This document shows positions 1-13,900 of a DNA stretch of 64,000 bases, piece after piece. Position numbers and translations under genes: made by a program. Source of the DNA: Mytilus edulis (taxonomy: Eukaryota > Mollusca > Bivalvia > Mytilida > Mytilidae); assembly GCF_963676685.1 (NCBI RefSeq), contig NC_092345.1, forward strand, positions 82,339,592-82,403,591. Reading direction: 5' to 3'. The notes under the pieces were generated by a model, which was not told the DNA's origin, searched no databases, and was given only the letters and a program-made list of their open reading frames with translations. Every line of letters starts with the position of its first letter. The stretch's first letter is position 1.

Positions 1-149
1 CATTCCTGTAGCTGATATCTACAATATACCTACTGGACTTTTCATTTATCTGCAGCAGCATTGAATCAGCGTCTGTATATGTATTATACATTTTAATTTT
101 GTTTATATTGATAGAAGGTTGCTGCTTAAAAAAAAGGGGGTGGAAACAG

Positions 150-265
150 GATTTCCAAATGATACACTCGACGTTATTTCTTCGACAGTTTTGCGGACGT
201 AATCATGATATGGCTGATCTTTTCGGAATATCGATGTCACAGATGACCATCGGGTATATGTTCAA
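150..265 (+). pseudogene. Scrap of Penelope-like RT, C-terminal end
   Basis: The frame contains FLRQFCGRNHDMADLFGISM followed by SQMT. It corresponds to the conserved KFYGRHH...YGIxVSQM end of the RT relic found on the minus strand near 53.7 kb. Only this tail is present, so it is a dead fragment. Confidence 0.6.
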
Positions 266-3048
266 CTTTCGTACCCAAACAATTCTGTCCTATTTTCAAA
301 ATATTATAAATCACCTATTACAACATATCACGGAATTTTATCTGCCATGAACACAACACAATGTGTGCCACTATCACGTGGCCACTATAGTGGAACAAGA
401 ACTGTTTATTCTTCTTCTCCTATGTTTATATATAGCCAATGTGTATTGTTATGATTTTGGATATTGAACCAATAAAATATCTTATCTTATCCAGTGAATC
501 TGATCCTACTCCACGTTTTTTTGTAGACGTCGTGTAAACCAATCTAAATATATAGAATTTTAACATGTCACAAAGTTTATTATTGATTGATTGATTGATT
601 GTGATTGTTGCTTACTTAACACCCAGTGACAAATATCTATTGCATATTCAGTCCGTGAACAAATTAACAATAAATACAACAGATGATTTTTGAAAGGTTA
701 ATACACCCGAATTAAAAGTAGAAAATTTGAACAGTCACAGGAAAACAGGGACATGTTTCAAAGTCGAAAAAACATAAATTGCCTTGTAACATTTCACCAA
801 TGCGCCCATCAGAGACATCCCAACCCGAGAAATCGTTTAATATTTAACGCTCCTAATTCGACAGGTCGTGACTGCGTATTTAGGCATATCGAATATTAAA
901 ACATACGTACACATTTAACAAGAATTTTACAGTCAGATGGGAGAAGTCCAGACACGAACATATTTCTGTATACCATTTATAGAACAAGACAAAGTAAGCA
1001 CATTGCTCTAATATTTTTTTCAATTATCATGCATGGTATTTCCCCTTTCTATTGGTCTTATGCTTACGACTCGGCTCCCTCGTTTGGTTTCATGTGAGAT
1101 AAAGTTGCTCCCTTGACAGAGTAAATCTATTTTCCAGAAGTTACCCAATCTAGTTTATACTCCAACCAGGCCCATGCTTCTTTATGGTGATAATTCCAAG
1201 CTCCTTTGCAATGTGAGTGTCACAAAAGGACTATCGATATTTTTTTTTGCGTTTTCTTTACTCACTATCAGATAATTCATTTACTTATGAGATAACAAAA
1301 CAATAGCAAACTTTTTATTTAAAAAAACCCCATCTGTGACATCTCAATGCCAAGACGGGAGGTTATATATGGAATGGATTTTAACCGGACAAATCAATCA
1401 ATTAATATTGTTGGAAGTTCACTCAATATAAATGTCACATATCCAATGTCGAAATTACAAAAGTTGCTTAGAGAATAGAAATGTGGTTGTCCAGTCGAAT
1501 AAGGACATTTATTTCGATACACTATATATGCAAGGTATGTGCAACGCTCTCTGCACGACTAGAACCTTTGTAGCAAGGCAAAAGTTCTACCCTGTAGAAC
1601 ACACCTTCATTTCCAATGTAGCAGTCCAAATTCTACCTTGCAAAACGTACCTATTGCATACATTGTCAATTTATTCGGATCCTAAATATGCAATCGGATC
1701 TTGTGGAGAGTTGTCCCATTAACATATTATACCACATCTTTTAAAAACAATTAATCTTTCAATTAAAACTCGTAAGATAATTGGTGATTTTTTTTACAAA
1801 TGCCGGTTGATATGACGGCTAAAAACCATGTAATAAATCAAAGATAGCTTGGTTCAACAAGGGCTGCTTACTTTTTTGTTTTAATTAGTTTGCATGTTTT
1901 CTAAAATAGTTTAAAACTTAAAGTTTAATATAGTGAGTGGCTCTTTTTATATTATATCAAAAAATCGATTCCAGCTAATATAAGCGGAAGAGTATATTTT
2001 GAACCCGAATACTAATTATTATTACGACTGATTGTTTACCCGACAGCTAAGGTAGCACAATTCAGTAGCTATTGCAACAGAAATAAAGACATACATGTAT
2101 TTGAAATAAGTATTGGACGTATTATGGAACTCAGATCGACAAATTTATGATTAATATATAACTGTGCTGTAGTTTTTGTTTATTGTCTTCATGACCCCGA
2201 GAGTTTCATAACATAAAACACAGAATTAACACACGGTTTCCATTTTGATAAGTTTTGTCGCTTTAATCTATGGAGCACATCATAGGTGAGATCATGTAAA
2301 TACACAAACAATTTGAGTCTATATTTAAATATACAACAGGAAAAAAGCAACTAGTGTGGAATAAATAATTCATTTCCTTACAAACTAAATTCCTATATTG
2401 TAAGCGGACTCTTTTTCGCAGCCCTGATATAACAGGATATACATTTCAAACTGCAGATTTTCATAACCCGAAACATTGTAAAACATTACTGACGACAAAT
2501 TTATCACCTGATATTACGCCTAACAAGCATTGACTTGTCTAAAAACCACATATTGCGCATGTCAAACACATTTTCTGGAGGTGAACAGATGACCTATTAT
2601 CAGCACTGAATTGGTATATTCGTTTAAGTATAGGCCTACAGAAAATATTAGCTGACAAAAATCAATGGTTAATCGAACTGTTACAAAAGCGCCGTCTTTT
2701 TAATAGTTTATTTCAAACCAAAAGCAATACAGCTTTATACCTAGCACAAATCATTTGAACAATTTATTCCATAATTAGATTTAAGCAGGACAATGTCATT
2801 GTAATAATCTTTGTAATAGTTGTGTCTCCATTTTCCAAGTAATTGACAGTATTTATTAATGCTTGCTTAGTTTGAAGTTAAAAAAATTAAACATTTGATA
2901 TAAATTTAACGTAATAAAATCAAACTTGTATTTTTTTTCTTTTTCTGTTATTTGAAGTCCTTTATCACTTTAATCATATGAAGTCTTCTCTTCTTCCTAG
3001 CTAAGGACTGGTTTCTTAATAGAATGCTATAAAACTTCTGCAATATAA

Positions 3049-3440
3049 AAAGAAGATGTGGTATGATTGCCAATGAGACAACTCTCCACAAGAGACCAAA
3101 TGACACAGAAAATGACAACTATAGGTCAACGTACGGCCTTCAACAAATTAATGAGCAAAGACCATGCTGCATAGTCAGCTATAAAAGGCACCGAAATGAC
3201 AATGTTAAACAATTCAAGAGATAAAACTAACGGCATAATTCATGTACAAAAAAAATGAACGAAAACAAAATATGTAACACATAAACAAACGACAACAACT
3301 GAATTACAGGCTCCTGACTTTGAACAGGCACATACATACATGTGGCGGAGTTAAACTTTGTTAGCGGGATCCCAACCATTCTCCTAACCTGGGACAGTGG
3401 TGTAACAGTAAAACATAAGAACGATATATAGAAATCAGTT
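3049..3440 (+). repeat. Interspersed repeat (CCAATGAGACAACTCTCC family)
   Basis: The longest copy of a family marked by CCAATGAGACAACTCTCC followed by CTATAGGTCAACGTACGGCC. Other copies are at 9340-9610, 14060-14165, 38945-39240, 52120-52210 and, inverted, 48040-48260. It is noncoding. Confidence 0.65.
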
Positions 3441-5154
3441 GAAAGTTCGATAAAAAAAAAATCTTTTATTTCTTGACATTGTTTAGGCCCTACAATAAAT
3501 AAAATTGTAAACAATGTAAAATACAATAATACATAGGAGAATTAGTAATTATAAACTATAGGTTTTGTTAACAAAGTCCACAAGATGATACCCTGTCCGT
3601 TGCAATTTCACGATATAGTAATAGAACAACTAAAATTATTTGAGATAAAAAAAAAAAAAAAAAACATAACAGGAGTTGCACTATGGCATTGTTATGTATG
3701 TTGAATATTTTGAATATTTTTTTCCTTCAAATTCTGATTAGGAGAAAAAGGGGATACATATAAGTGCTGAAGTATGCACATTATTTGCTTAGGGAAACCT
3801 GAATAGTGACTAAAAAAATTTAAAAGACGGTGCACAATAGCATTATATGCTTAAAATGTGGAACACGTTTTACATTTTACAATAGTTTTTTTTAAATAAG
3901 GACTAAGGAGGACAAGCGGGTACAAAATGGATATCATTCTGAATAAACCAATTGCAATGTCTATGCATTGATTAGGAAAATAATAAAATGATCCGGATCA
4001 ACACTTTCATAATAAGGTCTTTAGTAGTAGTTGCAGATACAAATTACACTAAAATTTGACCTTTAGTTTTCAGACATGACTAAGTCAATGTCATTCAAAA
4101 GTCACCCCAAGAAACATTCAGATGAAGAATTGAAGAAGAAGGTACAACAGAAGATTCTGTGAATATTTCACATAATTTTGCCAAGCAGCTAAATCACAGT
4201 TATTGGTACAAAAGTAGGTCAGAAGGAAAGACGGACGGACTCAATCATCGCTTTAGAAAGTTTAGAAAGCGATGTAAGCGATGTATACATATTAAAAAAA
4301 ATCTATTAGGGACTTTAAATCCTTCTGTAAAAACGCGAAAAATCAGAAAAAATACCCACTCTTAATGGAGGAAAAACAACAAGTGCACCAAAAGACCTCA
4401 AACCGCTTTAAATAAACAATTTTTTGTAAATGTAGATATTTTTACACAAAATCTAACTATAAATACCAAGGAATAATTCAATTAAAGATGCACTTGTATT
4501 TCAAATAAGAAAATACTAATAAATCAACATCAGTTATACAATGTTAAACAGTCTGTAATTTGACAGTTGTTATCCGTTCGTTGGTGTGTTTGAGCTTTTT
4601 GATTCTGCCATTTGATTACAGACTTTCCGTTTTGAATTTTCCTCGGAGTTTGGTATATTTGTTATTTTACTGTTTACTAGTTATCAGCAGGGTTGGTATT
4701 ATCTGATTTAATAGTTTTTGTACTCACATTCATCGAGAAATATAGGTTGCAGGTTATGACAAAAGGTTAGATTTTTGACGAATCTTGCCTTTTAATTCAA
4801 GTCTTCATCGTCTTTTGTTTTTTTTGGGATGACATTGATTTCGATACATCTCAACACTATCATTTCTATAGAACACGTTTGTATCAGCTTCTCCTGTCTT
4901 TTTTTGTTGGTGTAAATCACATTACATGAATTTCTTGATAAATGAATTTGGTATTGACATTTCAATTGGAAACTCAACATATAATCCAATGACACTTACT
5001 AAGGAGGAAATCTTGGATAATCATAGGTCTGTTATATGTTCCTTTGTAATTTCAACCGAAGATGAAGAAGTGGTTCTTCCTCACTATATTGGACAGATAT
5101 ACACAAGTGTCCTTACAAACAACTGTATTGCTGCGTTTTCCAAGTACTCCACAA

Positions 5155-5470
5155 TATGTTATCAAAGGTACCAGGATTATAATTTAGTACGCCAGACGCG
5201 CGTTTCGTCTGCATAATACTCATCGGTGACGCTCATATCAAAATATCTATAAGCCAAACAAGTACAAAGTTGAAGAGCATTGGGGATCCAAAATTCCAAA
5301 AAGTTGTACCAAATACGGCTAAGATAATCTATGCCTGGGATAAGAAAATCCTTAGTTTTTCAAAAAATTGAAAGTTTTGTAAACAGGAAATTTATAAAAA
5401 AAAAAGAACACATTATTGATATTCATGTCAACACTGAGGTGTTGACTTCTGAGTAAGTGATACCCTCGGG
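5155..5470 (+). repeat. SINE-like repeat with CGCGCGTTTCGTC palindrome
   Basis: It interrupts the first RT relic. It contains TACGCCAGACGCGCGTTTCG, then GTTGAAGAGCATTGGGG and GATACCCTCGGGGACGA. Related copies: 20300-20465 (-), 22330-22415 (-), 39465-39530, 40895-41075, 45270-45335, 56225-56480 and 63480-63655 (-). It is noncoding and tRNA-like boxes were not confirmed. Confidence 0.55.
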
Positions 5471-5659
5471 GACGAACCTCTTTTTAAATTATAAACATCA
5501 ATTTAATCAGCAATTAAAGGCTGACTTCAAAGTTATTGTGATACTACATATTCTAGAGGTGGTGTGAATCAGATGGATACTAAAAAATTCAAAAGATATT
5601 ATACAGTACAAACAATCTAAGACTCTTTCATCTTACAATAGTGTTAAGATATTTGAGTT

Positions 5660-6122
5660 GAATATGAACTTTTTATTTATGTATTATTGTCATTTTGTTT
5701 ATTTTCTTTGGTTACATCTTCTGACATCAGACTCGGACTTCTCTTGAACTGAATTTTAATGTGCGTATTGTTATACGTTTACTTTTCTACATTGGTTAGA
5801 GGTATAGGGGAGGGTTGAGATCTCACAAACATGTTTAACCCCGCCGCATTTTTGCGCCTGTCCCAAGGCAGGAGCCTCTGGCCTTTGTTAGTCTTGTATT
5901 ATTTTAATTTTAGTTTCTTGTGTACAATTTGGAAATTAGTATGGCGTTCTTTATCACTGGACTAGTATATATTTGTTTGGGGGCCAGCTGAAGGACGCCT
6001 CCGGTGCAGGAATTTCTCGCTACATTGAAGACCTGTTGGTGACCTTCTGCTGTTGTTTTTTATTTGGTCGGGTTGTTGTCTCTTTGACACATTCCCCATT
6101 TCCATTCTCAATTTTATTTTAT
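5660..6122 (+). mobile_element. Longer copy of the same retroelement, nested in an RT relic
   Basis: This copy of about 460 bases contains the GAAGGACGCCTCCGG and GTTGTTGTCTCTTTGACACA blocks and ends CATTCTCAATTTTATT. It matches the inverted copy at 15006-15445 over its whole length. It is noncoding. Confidence 0.65.
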
Positions 6123-8705
6123 TATTTACATACGATTCCCTGTTCCAAACTAAGACAAATTGAAAGAGTTGGTCCTGCTTTATTTCATAAAAAAAAATGG
6201 CCAACGTAGATACACGTATCTTGTCTTAATGAGGGGAAAACCTTACTATATTTGAAAAATCCACTCTGTATAAAACAATCATTCTCTGAAACTGACATTA
6301 TTGAGACGCTTGATTTCTTGATAATCAACATATTTGCTATGTTTGGAGGATGTGTTTTTCAACAACAAAAATCGGCATTCCGATGTCAACCAAATGTGAT
6401 CAACTTCTTGTCGACTCGCTCATTTATTCACATGAGGCTTTAAGTTACGTCATATAGGAAATTTTTAGGAAGAAAGAAAAGAATTAAGCAGTATCCTCTA
6501 ACTTCACTTTTTGTTATCTAGGTGACGATCTCTAACTTAATAATTAAAACTATGATAAAAACATCTTTCCCATCGAACTTGAAATAAAGGATACATCAGA
6601 TGCAGATAAGTCTGCCTCATATCTTTACTTATATCTATAAATTTACAATGAGGCTTGGTTGGAAACAGAACTTTTTGAAAAGAAAAACAGGTTAATTTTA
6701 GAAATATATTAACTATTGGTTTTTTTTGTGTCAGCTATTGGTTAAACATAAAATAAGTTTTCACTTAAAATAGCTTTAAGGAGTTGTGTTGTGTATTCTA
6801 TTTATATGTATATAATTTAATTCGTCTCCACATCAGCCCAACAACGTTAGATCTGTAAATTTGCTTACAAAAAGTTTTTGTTTTTCCCTAGCCGGGATTC
6901 GAACTCATGCTACTGAGATATCGTGGCACCAAATATATATATTTTTATATAAATATTAAAAATTAAATACACAAAAAGAGTTTTAAAAGCAGCATTGTCT
7001 AGCGCTTTCATATATATATAATTCATTGTTCATGAAATATACCCTTTGAATGAATTGGTAATCCTTAGAGACTGTATTACTAACAATGAACAAATATTTC
7101 ATATTAAAATAGAAATGTTTCATTGAAGTACTGCATACATTCATTTTTGTTTTACAAATTACGCCCCACATTTCGTACCTTCTACTTAAGTCTTTTGGTT
7201 AAATGGAAATTCAGGAAATAAAATATGTAGTTAATTGTGATAAAAACATTGAATTAGTTTGTTAAATAAAGTTGAAGACATAATTATCGATTGTAAATAA
7301 GAGGTTGTTTAGCATCGTAATCACATGTTATAGTGTCCTTCTTTGCCTTTGTTAATTAAAACCTTTACTGTTTAGTCCACGTTTGGAAATATCCTTGTGG
7401 TGTTGCTTGGTACGTATGCACCCCATCAATGTGTTGTTGTGTTGTGGTCATTTTATGTATTCTTTTCTTTTATGTTTGCTTATGTACGTTGTCAATATGT
7501 CATTTGTTTTTCTTTGTTGGTATATTTGTTTGTTTTTATAGTGATTAAGATTATAACACATTGTTGAGTTGACTACTGTACCCCTATTTTTGACATGTCC
7601 CCTATTACTTCTAAAATTGAGAATATGTTAAAGTGACAACAATAAGACCAAAGACATTGTTGCCAGTGTAATGGAATTTTATGCGACTGAAGTTTAGCTA
7701 GCTATAAATCAGGTTTAATCCATCATTTTTTTTACATATTAAGAACAAATCTTTTCCATTCGTTTGATTGTTTTATTTTGCTATTTGATAAGGGACTTTC
7801 CGATTTGAATTTTCCTCAGAGTTCTTTTTTTTTAAATTTTACATTTAGATATATTCGATAAAGCCATTTTACTAGTATTGTTATATAGTATAGAGGTCAG
7901 GGATATTGGACATCTGGATTTGTTAGAAAAAGTACACTGGCGATTCTACGACATTATATGGGACCTATTAAAAGCAGACAATACCAATAACTTTATTTAT
8001 GGAGAACTCCGACAATTTTCGATTTCTCTCACAATTGAAATATGAATGATAAATTTCCGGTTTGTAAGTTGTGAAGAGGAAATCTTTATAAATTGCTGTT
8101 TGTATAGTTTACTAATTATAGCTTTAAAAGCAAATGGTTGGGACATTTGTTAAATATGTTTTTAATAATTGTGGTCTATCAAATGGAAGGAGATCGAAAT
8201 GTAATTTTACCTCAAATTTGATAGAAATTCTTAAACAAGAATGATTCAAATAAAACATTTTTTTATGGAATATTTAAAAATAAGTTCTGTTTTGGGTGTG
8301 ATTTATCGATACTACGCTCATACTAATATATTTTTTAATTTTGGCTGTCATTGTTAGCCCATTGAATCGAGCAGATGGTTTATAACATTCATAGAAACGA
8401 AAAAAACTGTAATAAAATGAAAGATGTGATGAGTACCATTATATTTTAGTTCTGAAATGATAAAAAAAAATGTGTTACCGTTAAAGAAATGAAAAAACGA
8501 AAATACAATAAATTATGTTCATCATTGACATTGTTGTATGAAGAAAAATGGAAGAGTAAATGCAAATTATGAGAAATCGAATCACGATGGACACAAAAGA
8601 GTTAATCTAAAGAAATATAAATCAAATTTACTTCAAGAATAATTTTCAGAATTCTACAATTGAATATTCACAGTAGACATACAATTAAAAAGTGTAATTT
8701 AAGCC

Positions 8706-10152
8706 CAAGTCCCACTAGACCACGATCGTACCATGCTCACCGCGATCTAAAATAAATTCAGATCGTGGTGAAGTCGCGGTATGAGCGGCATGAAAATGTA
8801 AATTTTCGTTGCTTTCACTATGCTACTACGTCCTCATTACGCTTCTAGAACGATCCCGCTACGATTATACCACGTTCTCACCGCGCTTATTCTGCGACCT
8901 CACTACGCTTATCAAGATTCTTCTTCGCTCATCACATTCTCACTACGACCATACCACGCGTTATCCGATTGCAACACGATCTTACCAAGCTTTTACTGCG
9001 ATTATAGGACGTTCTTACCACGATTATGCTACGTTCATATCGCGATCTTACTACGTTCTCAGCAATAACGTCAACATCGTGTTCCATATCAATACAGTTC
9101 CATTCTTCTATTTCTGATTAAAACGTAGATTTCTCGGAAACAATACAGTGATGCAACCAAACACGTGGGTGTTGGGTAGGGGTTGATGTAGAGGCAGAGG
9201 GAGCTCTGATAGTATTGAATCCTGATCAAGTAGAGATTCCGGACCAATCCAACCTAAATTACAAACTTTTGCTTGTCCATAAAGTTCAAATAACGATAAT
9301 TATATTTAGCAGAGATGACACATATGTGTCAATAGCTATAGGAAGATGTGGTATGAGAGTCAATGAGACAACTCTCCATCCAAGTAACAATTTATAAAAG
9401 TAAACCATTATAGGCTAAGGTACGGACTTCAACACGGAGCATTGGTTCACACCCAACAGCAAGCTATAAAGGGCCCCAAAAATTGATAGTGTAAAACCAT
9501 TCAAACGGGAAAACCAACGGTCTAATCTATATAAAAACGAGAAGCATGGTTGAGCTGTTAGAGAAAATGGACAAGAAGTCCTAATTACATACAGACAAAC
9601 AAAATCTGGAGATATATAATATATTTTATGTGAAAATGACAATGAGAATGATAGTCGTAGTATGGACGTAGTCAGGTCGTAAGAAGAGCGTGATGAGAAC
9701 GGCAAGGGCGTGCTAGAATCGTACTATGGTCTTGAACAGCGTGGTGTAAACGTGGTGTAGTCGTAGTGGAAACGTAGTTGGGTCGCGGTGAAAACGTGAT
9801 GGTCGTAGTGAGGTCGTAATAATGTCGCTGTGAGATCGTAGCGCAGTCTCACCGAATAGAATCACGCTTTCGCTACGTTCTCGCTACGCTCTCGCTACGA
9901 TGGTACAGCGACCTTTGCGATCTTACCACGACCTTAGTGCGCTCTCACTACGCTTCTACTACGACCTGATTTCGCCACGACCGCACCACGATTGTTTTGA
10001 ACATGTTCAAAGTTGGCCACGCTCATCACGATCTTGAAGACCTCACCACGACCGTGATACGACCTTACTGCGATCTACACGATCGTACTACGATCATCAA
10101 AATTTGCATTTTTTTCACAGATCGTAGTGCGATCGTGGCCCAGTGGGACTGC
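8706..10152. mobile_element. Foldback DNA element built of degenerate 11-bp repeats
   Basis: The ends are inverted copies: AGTCCCACTAGACCACGATCG on the left and its imperfect complement, ending GGCCCAGTGGGACT, on the right. Inside, 8820-9062 and 9850-10120 carry tandem CTACG or CCACG words every 11 bases, while 9640-9840 carries the complement (CGTAG). Nearly every unit holds a CpG although the surroundings are AT-rich. A separate short repeat (9340-9610) is nested in the middle. No transposase frame was seen, so the element would be non-autonomous. No clear target duplication was found. Confidence 0.65.
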
Positions 10153-10213
10153 GGTATTACTGAAAATTCTGGAAAATGAAAATAACACTTTACAAATTCT
10201 TGAGTCCGAAGCA

Positions 10214-10252
10214 TCGGTTGTGTGTTTAACTTAATCACACACGCTCAACCGA
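10214..10252. other. Short inverted repeat
   Basis: TCGGTTG...GTGTG pairs with CACAC...CTCAACCGA around a TTAACTTAAT loop. It is 690 bases before gene A and just outside the foldback element; no function can be assigned. Confidence 0.4.
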
Positions 10253-10879
10253 ATGATTTGAAATTGCGAGATGTATGAATACGTTTAAACGTGAGAAGCT
10301 ATATGGCCTAAAAGGACATAAAAAAATATCCCAATTAATCTATGATCAACTGGAGCTGACGGTCCAGTAAAGCAATGAAATTATAATACCCTGTAACACC
10401 AGTACCGACTTATTTGCCTCTGGACGGATAGCAACCTCGAGGGGTTGTCGTATACCAATAGCATCAGACCGAGTGCTACTTAAATAAGGTATACATCCTT
10501 TACTTGATGTCAAAAATGAGGTCAATATACTTTAAACATTATAATTATAACAGTATAACAAAGGAAATTTTGTCTAAAGAACCCATTGAGGTCAAATACA
10601 AATACCAGTCACAGTGGGAGATCCAGAACTTTTTGTAACGGGAAAAGGGAGGGGGCTCTGGTCACGATTCTGTGATTCCCTATATAATCTTCCAAATTTT
10701 TCCCACAAAAGTCCCCCCTTACATCCGCCTAAGCAGTATATTTATCAGAAAGCACCAAAAAGTACTGAACAGACGAACGTAGTGAAGGCATGATATGAAC
10801 AAATGTCATATAAACATTGTGAAATATGCCCTAGATTCATAATTTTATGTATTTTGAAATATGTATGCCTTGACACCTC

Positions 10880-10910
10880 TTATCAGTACTTCGTATCGTG
10901 TATATATATA
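10880..10910 (+). promoter_or_regulatory. Putative core promoter of gene A
   Basis: An alternating TA run (TATATATATA, 10901-10910) lies 32 bases before the start codon, with TTATCA (a GATA-type site read in reverse) at 10880-10885. The spacing implies a 5' UTR of only about 10 bases. The same two motifs precede gene B. The alternative is a plain TA microsatellite. Confidence 0.4.
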
Positions 10911-10941
10911 GTAAGGATTATACTTTGTGACTCTTAATAAT

Positions 10942-13900
10942 ATGAAGATCATTAGACAATTGTTTCTTTTTCTGGTTTTTCTCTGGACAACAAAAGCTTT
11001 TTCCCATCTCACTCCGATTCCGACTGAGAATTTTCAGTTGCATGAAACTTTAGATTATCTTGGGAACTATCATGTCTTTTGGAAGTTTAACAAAACACAC
11101 ATAACATTTGAAGTACATGTGAAAACCAGAGGATATGTTGGATTTGGAATTTCTCCTAATGGTAAAATGTATCCTTCCGATGTAGTCGTAGGTTGGGTGA
11201 AAGATGGAGTTCCACATTTGTCTGTAAGTATTTTGCAAAATTAAGTATCTTTAGTATTTATACGAATGAAACTTTTTACATACTATGTTATGATCCTGGT
11301 AATTAAACAATTACTTCAGACCAATAATTTCATATTTTTCGAAAACCAACACAACTGATGTTTAAAAAGCACAAAAACGATAACAATTCAGCATTTACAA
11401 AGGTCATTTATATTTTGGTTTTTAAAGATATGGCTTAAAAAATAGAAATGCAAAATTACCCTCCAAAAAAGTTGTAACACAAAAAAAAAAAAAATAAAAA
11501 AAAAATTACGCAATGAATGTTGCATGAAATCAACAATTCTCTCTCAGTCTTACTTTGAATTGCGGAGAGACATGACATTTGGCAGATGTGCATAACGCAA
11601 ACCTGCTATGAACTGCTAATTATTAAACAACAAAAAAAACGAAATATATGTATTTACCAAAAATTAACAATGTCTTTATAGTGTTCACAATCTTGACAGT
11701 TATCGAAAAGTCTTCAATCGGAAATTGAGTTTATGCCTTAAAAAAACAATCCAGGAATAGTATACACTGTCAATATATTATGTACCATCATCAATATAAA
11801 GAACGATATATGGCAGATTTATGAAGAGATCATCGATATTTGTTTATATCCGGTACACATACTCTTTGACGGTACCCAACCATGAATAATCAACAAATTA
11901 CATCTAAAACCATCAAGACTTCCTTCAAATTCTACTTTCGTTGCCCGACAGGACGTTTTACTTACTAACAACAATCAGGAAATTCCCATTGTATTATCAA
12001 AAAATTTGTTGAATCACATTTAGAATGCAAAGGCTGAGATTTATATTGAAAACAGACGGAATGCGTAAATAATGGCATAGGAAGCAAAATGCAGACAACA
12101 ATGTATTTAACTTGAAATGTTAGTGTTAATTATGCAAAAAAAAGTCCACCAACATTGTGATTCATTTCAACTCATTTTTATGCATAAACAGGATATGCAC
12201 ACTGTCGGTCACTTCCAACCAGTGAATGATACTTCTCAGGATTGGACACTTCTGCATGGGGAAGAGAATAATTTTGGAACAGTACTTAAATTTGAAAGAC
12301 CGTTAACCACATGTGACATTAATGACACGGATATCGTTGTAAGTAATTTGTCTATCTAACAAAAGTACATGTGTTCAAATGTTCACCAACAATGAAATTT
12401 TAGATTTCAATTTTTCTTCATTGTGAAAGTTGAAATTAAAACATGTTCTACCGCCATACTACTGCATTGCACCAGATTTAAATACGGCAATTAATGACTC
12501 TTCATTAATTTTCGAGCCCTACCTCGAACAGAATTTACAGAAATGACCACGGGTATAGTCAAAGCCGAACAAGGAATCAGAACTATTCACGAGGGACATA
12601 TTCCTTCTTTTTTTTTTTTTAGGTAAGGAGTTCTTTAAAGTTCAAAACAAAGAAATTGATTAAATGTTGAAATAATATGTTTTCAAAATCTAAATTGATT
12701 GTTGTTATTAGGTAAACTTAAACAACCGGACTCAAGACTGTTCTAACTTCATAATAACAAAACATAAAACAATTGATAAAAAAAATGCATATGACATATA
12801 TTCCTAAATATAGATACGAATAACCTCTTTAATTATTCCGATATAAAAAGGAGTCTCTAAATCCGTTATTGTTTGAACTTTATAAAAAATAATACTTATT
12901 TCAATTTTAGTGAAGGCTTTTTTTGTAGTTCATGTGTATTTGATGTCAGATTTAATTAAGAAACTCCAATTGTTATATTATTGAATCGAGCTGTAAAATG
13001 AAAATTTCCGATAATAAGTTGCATTAGATGTCCTAGTTTTACTAGTATTCGAAGAATTGAGGACTGCATTGTTTTCACGTTAAATTGAATTTAAAAATGG
13101 TGTCTACATAAAATGGATCCGTAAAAACTTAAACAGCCGTAATTATTTAAATGATATTTCCGAATTGTAAGTCTAATTAAGCACAAAATCAAATAAATAT
13201 TTCTAGTCAGAATTCTACTTCGTCTAAATTATTTCATCATTACGCAACCTATTTTTCAAAACGTGAAAATAGAAGCCATTGTAGGGATGAAGCGCTGCCA
13301 ATTTAGCTCTTGAAAACCGATAAATGTACATACAAATCTTCATTACGATTCTTGCATGGCAGTTGTATTTTTAAAGACAAATGTATCTACTAGCTAATAA
13401 ACCTCATTTAATGTACTTTAGGCATTTTGTCAACTTCAAAAATAATTTTCTGATCGGTTGTCAGGGGGTATTTCATTTTTGGCCATGACGTTGTCAGTTT
13501 ATTTTCGATTTATGAGTTTGACTGTTCCTTTGGTATCTTTCGTCCCTCTTTAAAAAATAAACATAAAAATTAATTGAATATTTTGTGGAAGGGTAGACTA
13601 AATATCTTCAGAGGTTGAAGACGTATTATATCACAATCACACTAATTTTTTTTAAGCTATGCATTTTTACGATCCACGTGTACAGTCTTTTATTTTGTTT
13701 TGTTTCTACTGGATATCAGTCTGTATGTATTATGCTTATTGCCAATTATTTTACTATAGGATGCCACAATGCGAATGATTTTTTCGTATCACCCTGACGA
13801 TCCAACCGACGATAATCATATGCCCTGGCACGGTGCTACAAGAAGAGGCGCTAAAAGCATGATGTTATTATCGACATCAAAACAGTATACACTTCCGAAT

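Larger units (their letters stand above)
4924..6630 (+). pseudogene. Penelope-like RT relic split by two insertions
   Basis: Three collinear pieces match the relic at 53.6-55.9 kb: 4924-5152 (TLTKEEILDNHRSV), 5476-5655 (DNA-level match to the stretch after the KLHKCPYKQ block) and about 6123-6630 (FSETDII, MFGGCVFQQ, then PIELEIKDT in another frame). Frameshifts and stops are many. A SINE-like copy sits in the first gap and a retroelement copy in the second. Whether the parent carried a GIY-YIG endonuclease cannot be seen. Confidence 0.7.
1..8700. other. Intergenic, no supported host gene
   Basis: Apart from the RT relics and repeats listed, this is AT-rich DNA with only short frames lacking recognisable domains. 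Minor items are a GATT run at 583-600 and reversed pieces of the array-parent element near 4555-4690 and 7755-7830. Confidence 0.6.

Noticed and set aside
1432..1722. 96-codon frame with many cysteines
   Set aside because: No signal peptide, domain or splice partner recognised; short and isolated.
4159..4365. Basic 68-codon frame
   Set aside because: Contains a small internal repeat (TTTAGAAAG) and no domain; likely chance.
8809..9117. 102-codon frame, with an 82-codon frame overlapping it
   Set aside because: Both are translations of the 11-bp repeat, which is open in several frames by composition.
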